A stretch of DNA of 64,000 nucleotides from Nocardia mikamii NBRC 108933 (GTDB lineage Bacteria > Actinomycetota > Actinomycetes > Mycobacteriales > Mycobacteriaceae): contig NZ_BDCM01000002.1 of the NCBI RefSeq assembly GCF_001613505.1, positions 1 to 64,000 of the forward strand, read 5' to 3'. Below, in pieces: positions 58,759-64,000 of this stretch; positions within the stretch are counted from its first letter, which is position 1; each line of letters opens with the position of its first letter. The notes under the pieces are model-generated. The model worked only from the letters and a program-made list of their open reading frames with translations, was not told the origin of the DNA and did no database searches. Both the position numbers and the translations under genes were made by a program.

Positions 58759-58781
58759 CTGACATCAAGGTATGAAAGTGA

Positions 58782-58982
58782 TCAGTGATCGAGGTCACCG
58801 CGGGTTGCGGCTGCGGTGAAGGAGGACCATTCAGCGCCGGTGAAGGTCAATGCGGGGCCGGTAGAGTCTTTCGAATCACGAACGCCCACAACGTCATTCG
58901 GAAGAAACGCAACCTCGACGCAGTTCTCGGAGGCGCCACTATGAATGCTCTTGAACCAACGCGCAGTCGATAAGTCATCCAT
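58782..58982 (-). CDS. DUF397 domain protein
   Basis: 66 aa, typical DUF397: TARWFKSIHSGASENCVEVAF, then VGVRDSKDSTGPALTFTGAEW, FTAAATRG. In actinobacteria this small protein partners an XRE/DUF5753 regulator, and here the regulator remnant lies directly upstream, its stop sharing one base with this ATG (TAATG). The pair is often likened to a toxin-antitoxin-like or developmental switch. Confidence 0.88.
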   Translation of the reverse strand: MDDLSTARWFKSIHSGASENCVEVAFLPNDVVGVRDSKDSTGPALTFTGAEWSSFTAAATRGDLDH

Positions 58983-59862
58983 TACGATACGTACTCCTTC
59001 GCCATCTGCCGGAGTAGGGAACGGCTGGCGACAGCGTCCAACACACTCCGTCGGAGATCTCCGTAGGCCCTATGGTAGCGCTGAACAGTGGCCGGTCTCG
59101 CAAGATACAAACCCCCTGTGAAACATTCGGTATAGACCACCGGCGGTTCATCCGGGCAGCCGACCCCGTCCGTACCGAATTCCAAGATGACGAAAGGCCC
59201 GATGGGCTCCCCCAGCGGAAGCCCTGCAGAGAACGGCAAGATGTGGACGTCGACGTTCGGCAGAGTGCTGACGTCGGCTAGATGCTTCAGCTGGGCGGCC
59301 ATCGCCTTCGGACCACCAACCACACAGCGCAGCACCGATTCTCGCAGAATCACCTCGAGAGTCACAGGCCGGTGCTTTCGAGTGATTCGCGTCTGCCGCC
59401 GCATCCTCAACTGGACTCTCCGCGCGTGCTCGTCCGCAGTGTCGGTCGGATAGCCGGTGTGAAACAGCACGCTCGCATACGCCGGTGTCTGCAGCAGTCC
59501 GGGAACGAGTTCTGGCTCGTAAGTGATCAGCCGCTTCGCGGACGCCTCTAGACCGACATAGAAGTCGAAGTTCGGGGCAACAAATCACCGTACTCGCACC
59601 ACCAACTCAACTCGTTGCCTTGCGCAGCAAGGGCTTTCATTGCAGCGGTGTGGTCGCCGTCGAATCCGTACACCTTGCACAGAGCATCGATGTCCACCTC
59701 ACGCAGATGCGCCACCATCCCCCGCTCGATCCGCTGCAACGTACTCGCACTGCGCTGAATCAGCGCAGCCGCCTGATGCAGCGTCAACCCGCACTCCTCA
59801 CGCCCGTTGCGCAGATACCGCCCCAGCTGCCGCCTCGGCAACGTGGAACCACACTCCGACAT
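58982..59862 (-). pseudogene. XRE-family regulator with DUF5753 domain, split by a single-base frameshift
   Basis: The N-terminal part (59862 to 59548) holds the XRE helix-turn-helix (LGRYLRNGREECGLTLHQAA, then SASTLQRIERGM) and runs to WWCEYGDLLPR. The frame then turns into TSTSMSV and stops. Shifting one base near 59570-59577 (CCCCGAAC on the coding strand) restores the expected FDFYVGLEASAKRLITYEPE and LVPGLLQTPAYA and continues through the DUF5753 domain to 58982. One nucleotide is missing, either a true inactivating deletion or a sequencing/assembly error. The remaining domain is intact. Confidence 0.85.
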
Positions 59863-60079
59863 GCCTGCCTCCCTTCAGGTTCGCTTCGACCGTGGCAGCA
59901 CATCACCACGCAATCCCCCACTGCCCCACCCTGGCGGAATCTCATTCGATCCCCGCATAACCCCAGCAAGGATTGCATCTTTCGCGGAGCCCGCACAGCA
60001 GATCGAGCAGTCGAGGGAACCGTGAGCGCCCACCGAGCGTCCAGTAAGGTGAGCGGGACGCACGACGGGAGGGACGCCG

Positions 60080-60445
60080 ATGGACGTGGGGCAGTCAACC
60101 GCTAACGCGCTGTGGCAGCAGGCGGTCGACGGAACATTCAAGATGGAGCCGGGGGCTGCACATAAATGCGCGAAGGTATTCGAGCGATTCGCGGAATCGC
60201 TGGACGAGCAGGTCCAGGATTCGTACCTGATCCATGCTCTCAGCGGGTTCGGGAATTTTACCTCCGCATCTGATCTGCAGAGCGGATTCGCGAAAAAGGG
60301 CGAGAGTCTCACCGAAGCACTTCTCGGAATACAGGAAGCAGCGCTGCAAATGGCTGCAGCTTACCTCCGAGCCGGTAACGACCTACAGGGAGCCGATGAC
60401 ATGAATCGCCGGGCCATCAATACATCGTCAGGCATTGCGAAATGA
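60080..60445 (+). CDS. Helical T7SS-associated protein
   Basis: 121 aa from ATG 60080, with GGGAGGGA upstream. Predicted helices (AAHKCAKVFERFAESLDEQVQDSY, SLTEALLGIQEAALQMAAAYLRAG) around HALSGFGNFTSAS resemble ESX-linked helical-hairpin proteins found before DUF3558 lipoprotein and PPE-like genes. It overlaps the next gene by ATGA. The base composition here is lower in GC than the housekeeping genes. Confidence 0.65.
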   Translation: MDVGQSTANALWQQAVDGTFKMEPGAAHKCAKVFERFAESLDEQVQDSYLIHALSGFGNFTSASDLQSGFAKKGESLTEALLGIQEAALQMAAAYLRAGNDLQGADDMNRRAINTSSGIAK

Positions 60446-61074
60446 ACGTTCGGATCTGGCTCACCGTAGGCTGCGCAGTAATCATGCTGGCCACTTCATC
60501 CGCTTGTTCTTCCAATGGTGATGGAGTCTCCAAATCCGCCACTTCCGCCCCGGGGTCGATTTCCGAACTAGCCAATATGCCTCCCGCTCCCACACTGACA
60601 GCACCGAGTTTGCAGCCTCCGAAGCAAGACGGTGCCACGGATAGTGGTCGGCCGGCGGTTACATTCGATCCGTGCACGTGGATCCAAGACGAAACTGTTA
60701 CTGCGGCCGGTTTCAATCCGAGGTCGCGTAAACGCGCGAACGACTCGGTAACCGAGTACACTGCGTTTACCTGCAGGTTTACTTCGGATGTCCGCAGTAT
60801 GGACGTCGATTCGACAAATATCTCATTCGCGGAGGACCAGCAGAAGAACGGCTCGTGGCTGCATCCCATTGCACCCGTGAACGGGCGCGAGGCAACGTCC
60901 GGTCAGGACCAGAGCATCCCCGGATCCTGCGAAACGCATCTGCGCACGAAGGCGGGGTCGGTATTCATCCGAATGCTATTGACCCTGCGCGGTCGCGGCG
61001 AGGCCGCCGATCCGTGTGCCGATATGGCGAATATCGCCTCGGCAATCGAATCCTCGATCGGTAAGGGTAACTGA
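60442..61074 (+). CDS. DUF3558 lipoprotein
   Basis: 210 aa. A signal sequence ends in a lipobox-like LATSSAC, with Cys22 as the acylation site. After a Ser/Pro-rich spacer the DUF3558 pattern appears: VTFDPCTWI...AAGFNP, a second Cys in FTCRF, and the paired cysteines near GSCETHL and ADPCAD. Outer-face lipoprotein typical of mycolata T7SS accessory loci. It is tightly coupled to both neighbours. Confidence 0.82.
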   Translation: MNVRIWLTVGCAVIMLATSSACSSNGDGVSKSATSAPGSISELANMPPAPTLTAPSLQPPKQDGATDSGRPAVTFDPCTWIQDETVTAAGFNPRSRKRANDSVTEYTAFTCRFTSDVRSMDVDSTNISFAEDQQKNGSWLHPIAPVNGREATSGQDQSIPGSCETHLRTKAGSVFIRMLLTLRGRGEAADPCADMANIASAIESSIGKGN

Positions 61075-61076
61075 TC

Positions 61077-62420
61077 ATGGGCGGCAACAGCCAGCCCGAC
61101 CCGGGCACATCCATTCTTGGTCCCTTTCTCGGGCCAATGCTGCAGGAATACGAGAATCGCAAGTCGGCCGACCAAGCTCAGCATGGTGCGCACCAAGTTG
61201 AGCAGGGCGTTCACCACCAAAGTACCGACCCCTCTTACATTAAAGATCTGGAGCCCTGGGAGGCACTCGAACATCAAGATATTTATGACAAGGTCGTAAG
61301 CATAAAGCCGGACGCGATGCACGAACACGCCAAAAAGTGGTTCAATATCGCCTCCGCGCTCGGTGGCGCTCTGTTCGGCTTGAACATATCGATCCAAAAG
61401 GAGCTGTCCGACAGCTTTCATGGCCAGTTCGCCGGCGCCGCTGCGGACGCCGCCAGAAAGTTCGTTCAGCAGGCCACCGATGTCCAAGAGGTCATCACGA
61501 CGGTCAGCGCACGGATCACCGCCGCGGCCTATGGCGCGGAGGCAGCCAAATTGGCTGTGCCGCCTCCAGATACGACGTCGTCCCCTGCGATCAATCTGGC
61601 AGATGTACTGACGAGCGCACTCGGCGCCGCGCCGCCGGCTCCGACGATCGACAAGGGCAAGGCCGATGCCGAGCTTCGTCAGCAGGCGATAGACGCCATG
61701 CACAACAACTACGACCCCACGTACCGGCCCGCGGGCGACGGCGTCCCCACCTTCGTCCCGGTCGATAATCCTGGTGGTGATGGCACGAACAGCCCGAACA
61801 GCGGACTGTCGAACAGCGGCAATGGGATAAACAATTCGGGGAATCCGGGTGGCCCCAATTCCCAGGGGGACGAGCACAAACCGGATGATACGACCGACAA
61901 GTCCGATCCGGACGCTTCACAACAGACCGACCCAGCCAGTGCATCCCGGTCCGGGCAGAGCTCCAATCCGCCCGGTAGCCAGAACGCATCGAACCCTGCT
62001 ACGTCGGCTCTCCCCGGCAGCGATACCCGGCCGTCGGGGTTTGATTCCACCAACGCTGCGGGATACGGCGGAGGTGGACCGGGGTCCGGGGTCGGCTCCT
62101 ATGGCACGCATGGCGGTTCGAGCGGCGCCCAGTCGGGCGGTCCGGGCCGAAGCATCCCCGGAGTGCCTGGCGGTGCAAATCCCGTCGCCGCGAGCACTTT
62201 TGGTGCTCGCCCTGGACAGCCCGGACTCGGCGGCATGCCCGGCATGGGCGGCGCCGGCAAGAAGGACGAGTCCGAGCGGGAGCACAAGACTCCCGACTAC
62301 CTGATCATGGATCGAGAAGAGGAACTACTGGGCCGTCGCGAACGAACTCTGCCGGAGGCCATCGGCGCCGACGCCCCCGCAGCGCAGTTTCGCCCCGATG
62401 ACGAGGGGCGTCAGCGGTGA
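61077..62420 (+). CDS. PPE-like T7SS substrate with Pro/Gly/Ser-rich tail
   Basis: 447 aa. Residues 50-200 form a helical domain (DLEPWEALEHQDIYDKVV, KPDAMHEHAKKWFNIASAL, SFHGQFAGAAADAARKFVQQ) similar to PPE/WXG folds. After IDAMHNNYDPTYRPAGDGVP comes a long Asn/Gly/Ser/Pro linker (residues 230-390), then a charged C-terminal piece (EREHKTPDYLIMDREEELLG). No signal peptide. It overlaps the EspG gene by ATGA, as expected for a chaperone-substrate pair. Confidence 0.72.
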   Translation: MGGNSQPDPGTSILGPFLGPMLQEYENRKSADQAQHGAHQVEQGVHHQSTDPSYIKDLEPWEALEHQDIYDKVVSIKPDAMHEHAKKWFNIASALGGALFGLNISIQKELSDSFHGQFAGAAADAARKFVQQATDVQEVITTVSARITAAAYGAEAAKLAVPPPDTTSSPAINLADVLTSALGAAPPAPTIDKGKADAELRQQAIDAMHNNYDPTYRPAGDGVPTFVPVDNPGGDGTNSPNSGLSNSGNGINNSGNPGGPNSQGDEHKPDDTTDKSDPDASQQTDPASASRSGQSSNPPGSQNASNPATSALPGSDTRPSGFDSTNAAGYGGGGPGSGVGSYGTHGGSSGAQSGGPGRSIPGVPGGANPVAASTFGARPGQPGLGGMPGMGGAGKKDESEREHKTPDYLIMDREEELLGRRERTLPEAIGADAPAAQFRPDDEGRQR

Positions 62421-63145
62421 AATGGGAGTTCACACCTGACGAATTCATGCACGTCTGGAAAGAGACGGGCAAGGATAGATACCCGTATCCGATTCAGCTG
62501 CGTTCGTCGGCACAATGGCAGAGCGAGTACGAGCAGATGAGCTGGGAGCTGCGGACCAGGATGCCGAAGGGCTTCGACCCAGACCTGTCTGCCGCCTTAC
62601 GAGTCGTCACGAATCCCGCGATCTCGTTGTTACTCACGGGAACTCGTAAGCGACCTGTCAGAATCTACGCCGCAGTCGACACCACAGTGGGCGTGACGCT
62701 GGTCCAAAGGCCCGGCCCCGTAGCGGATTACGGCGGCAACGTGGTGATCGAGGCGGGCAGTGCCTCCATTGTGTCGAAGGTGTTCGGCGCTGTTCTCGGC
62801 AACCTCCCGGCCGGGAAGCAACCCGCCTTGATCGAGAGTTTCGACCGCATCCGCACCGATCTCGACTCCTGGACGGGCACGAGGGAAACCACCACCGACC
62901 GGATGAAAAAGCTGCTCAAAGCGCCGCGTGCGGGCTCGGGGCATATCGAGGTCCGGTGCGGGCTGCAACACCCCAGGCCCTATCCCCCGCAATATCTCAG
63001 CTGGTTCGATGTCGAGGGCGACGGGCGCTACACCTATCGCCAGCAGTACAACGATTTTCGCATCGACCCTGCCGCGACCGACAGCATCTGTCACGACATC
63101 ACACGCATGATGCAGATACAGCAGGAGTATTCGCCCGTCGATTGA
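62417..63145 (+). CDS. espG: EspG-family ESX secretion chaperone
   Basis: 242 aa. EspG features: KWEFTPDEFMHVWKETGKDR at the start, a central ISLLLTGTRKRPVRIYAAVD beta region, VIEAGSASIVSKVFGAVLGNLP, and a C-terminal IEVRCG...YLSWFDVEGDGRY. EspG binds PE/PPE substrates in the cytoplasm and delivers them to its ESX machine; here the client should be the PPE-like protein encoded just before it. Confidence 0.83.
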   Translation: MKWEFTPDEFMHVWKETGKDRYPYPIQLRSSAQWQSEYEQMSWELRTRMPKGFDPDLSAALRVVTNPAISLLLTGTRKRPVRIYAAVDTTVGVTLVQRPGPVADYGGNVVIEAGSASIVSKVFGAVLGNLPAGKQPALIESFDRIRTDLDSWTGTRETTTDRMKKLLKAPRAGSGHIEVRCGLQHPRPYPPQYLSWFDVEGDGRYTYRQQYNDFRIDPAATDSICHDITRMMQIQQEYSPVD

Positions 63146-63207
63146 TCGCTGAGCTGCATACCTGCCGTTGCCGACGCAGAACTGATAGCTGAAGAGCGCA
63201 GTTGACT

Positions 63208-63233
63208 GCGGCGTCGCCCGATGGCGACGCCGC
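63208..63233. terminator. Bidirectional hairpin after espG
   Basis: Perfect 11-bp stem GCGGCGTCGCC / GGCGACGCCGC with a CGAT loop, between the convergent espG and ABM-fold genes. Confidence 0.75.
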
Positions 63234-63240
63234 GACGCGC

Positions 63241-63864
63241 TCACACCAGTTCCGGCACCCGCAGATGCGCCAACGCCAGTTCGAACTCCCGTACATCGAT
63301 CGCCTCGACACCCACCTGGCGGGCCGCGTCGACACGCAAAGCCGCGGACTGCTCGCGGTTGCGCTGCATGGCCTCGGCGCTGTCGAAGACGCCGCAGGAG
63401 ACGGCACGGCCGGATGCGCGGTTGATCAGCAGGCTCGCGCTGCAGAATCCGTCGAGCTGTTCCATCCCCGGCAGGATGTAGTTGCGGTAGGCGTCGGTCG
63501 ACATGTCGAGGCGGCTCGGATCGGTCTTGATCCAGGTGGCGCGGACGCATGCCCCGGGCATCGAGGGATGGTCCCGGTGCAGGACGGCGATTTCCCATTC
63601 CGCGACCTGCGCGGCGGTACCGCCGAAGACCGTCACGGCCCGGTCGCGCGCCGCCATGAAACCCGGCTCGCTCTCGTGCATGGCAGCCTCGGTTTCCCAT
63701 CCGGTAGTGGAGATACAACGACCGAAGGTGCGATCGACGAGGAGAGACAATCCGGTACAGCCGGGGGTTTCCTTCAACACCGGCATGACGTCATCCCGCA
63801 TATGCGCAATCCCGGCATCGATAGCGGAGGGTTGCGCCTGAATCGTGGTAGACCGTGCGAACAC
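63241..63864 (-). CDS. Tandem ABM (dimeric alpha/beta barrel) fold protein
   Basis: 207 aa from GTG 63864, with GAGAGGGGGTGG upstream; the frame runs on to 63951 but that part is poor. Two similar halves, each a ferredoxin-like strand-helix pair: [20 protein letters not shown]...[23 protein letters not shown], and [20 protein letters not shown]...[23 protein letters not shown]. This is the antibiotic-biosynthesis-monooxygenase/quinol-oxygenase-like barrel made as a single-chain pseudo-dimer. No cofactor motif is visible; function unknown. Confidence 0.72.
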   Translation of the reverse strand: MFARSTTIQAQPSAIDAGIAHMRDDVMPVLKETPGCTGLSLLVDRTFGRCISTTGWETEAAMHESEPGFMAARDRAVTVFGGTAAQVAEWEIAVLHRDHPSMPGACVRATWIKTDPSRLDMSTDAYRNYILPGMEQLDGFCSASLLINRASGRAVSCGVFDSAEAMQRNREQSAALRVDAARQVGVEAIDVREFELALAHLRVPELV

Positions 63865-64000
63865 GACCCACCCCCTCTCTGCTCGGGGCAGCGCCCGGCG
63901 GCGCCACCGGTCCTGTTCAGACTCCTCCGTCGGGAGCACCGTGGCAAGCACCCGGGCAATAGCCGCGAGAACACAGTTCTCGGGGCCGAGGGCCGCGCGC

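Noticed and set aside
59540..59580. Programmed frameshift in the XRE gene
   Set aside because: No slippery heptamer or downstream structure is evident; a simple one-base loss explains it better.
1..64000. CRISPR arrays, tRNA/rRNA genes, insertion sequences, riboswitches
   Set aside because: No regularly spaced repeats, no tRNA or rRNA signatures, no transposase motifs with terminal repeats, and no convincing lysine or other riboswitch near the metabolic genes.

Overview
The window is high-GC, densely coded actinobacterial DNA, most likely from Nocardia or a close mycolic-acid relative. The long central part keeps the gene order I recall for the Mycobacterium tuberculosis chromosome around Rv3290c-Rv3319: lat, lrpA, pcd, lhr, nei-like, glpD2, lpdA, gamma-glutamylcyclotransferase, amiA1/amiB1, deoD, pmmB, upp, an Rv3311-like gene, add, deoA, cdd, sdhCDAB. 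EspG, DUF3558 lipoproteins and several type VII secretion (T7SS) substrates also point to the mycolata. No rRNA, tRNA, CRISPR array, IS element or replication origin was seen.

Region 1 (0.1-5.5 kb) holds lysine catabolism (lysine 6-aminotransferase, its Lrp-type regulator, and a divergent semialdehyde/piperideine-6-carboxylate dehydrogenase), then an SDR-patatin pair. Region 2 (5.5-21.8 kb) has a VOC protein, the giant helicase Lhr with a Nei-type glycosylase, a tiny membrane protein, the divergent glpD/glpK glycerol genes, a 2-aminoadipate-type aminotransferase, two Pro-rich envelope proteins, the LpdA-type flavoprotein and a GGCT-fold protein. Region 3 (21.8-37.3 kb) has two M20 amidohydrolases, an enoyl-CoA hydratase, RNase Z and a nucleoside/sugar-phosphate salvage set (deoD, pmmB, upp, add, deoA, cdd). 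A small Esp-like T7SS cluster (EspC-like, NlpC/P60 effector, EspD-like, YbaB-like) interrupts it. Region 4 (37.3-46.0 kb) is sdhCDAB behind a possible iron box and before a strong terminator, then an aromatic amino acid hydroxylase, an MFS-TetR pair and a D,D-carboxypeptidase.

Region 5 (46.0-57.5 kb) is the most unusual part: a minus-strand T7SS polymorphic-toxin operon. It runs from a small helical protein, a 732-aa WXG/Pro-rich protein, a coiled-coil protein, a YbaB-like protein and a WXG100 protein to one uninterrupted 2018-codon toxin ORF. That ORF carries an N-terminal T7SS (CpnT-like) domain and three separate C-terminal-type toxin modules: an unnamed HE...AHAHAN module, a papain-fold Tox-PL module, and a GNAT-like module. 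Genes that look like immunity proteins lie inside the same stretch, in the +1 frame: two paralogous 76/77-aa proteins after module A and an Imm35/YrhB-like protein after module B. A translationally coupled, catalytically degenerate ADP-ribosylglycohydrolase-fold protein follows module C. The ORF is either a multi-warhead toxin with internal overlapping immunity genes, or a main toxin followed by orphan toxin/immunity cassettes that happen to stay in one open frame.

Region 6 (57.6-64.0 kb) has a 2-hydroxyacid dehydrogenase, a DUF397 gene with a frameshifted XRE/DUF5753 regulator, a second T7SS accessory operon (helical protein, DUF3558 lipoprotein, PPE-like substrate, EspG chaperone) and a tandem ABM-fold protein. 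No T7SS membrane core (EccB-E, MycP) is present, so all T7SS substrates here need a secretion apparatus encoded elsewhere. The edges 1-136 and 63865-64000 hold nothing I can call.
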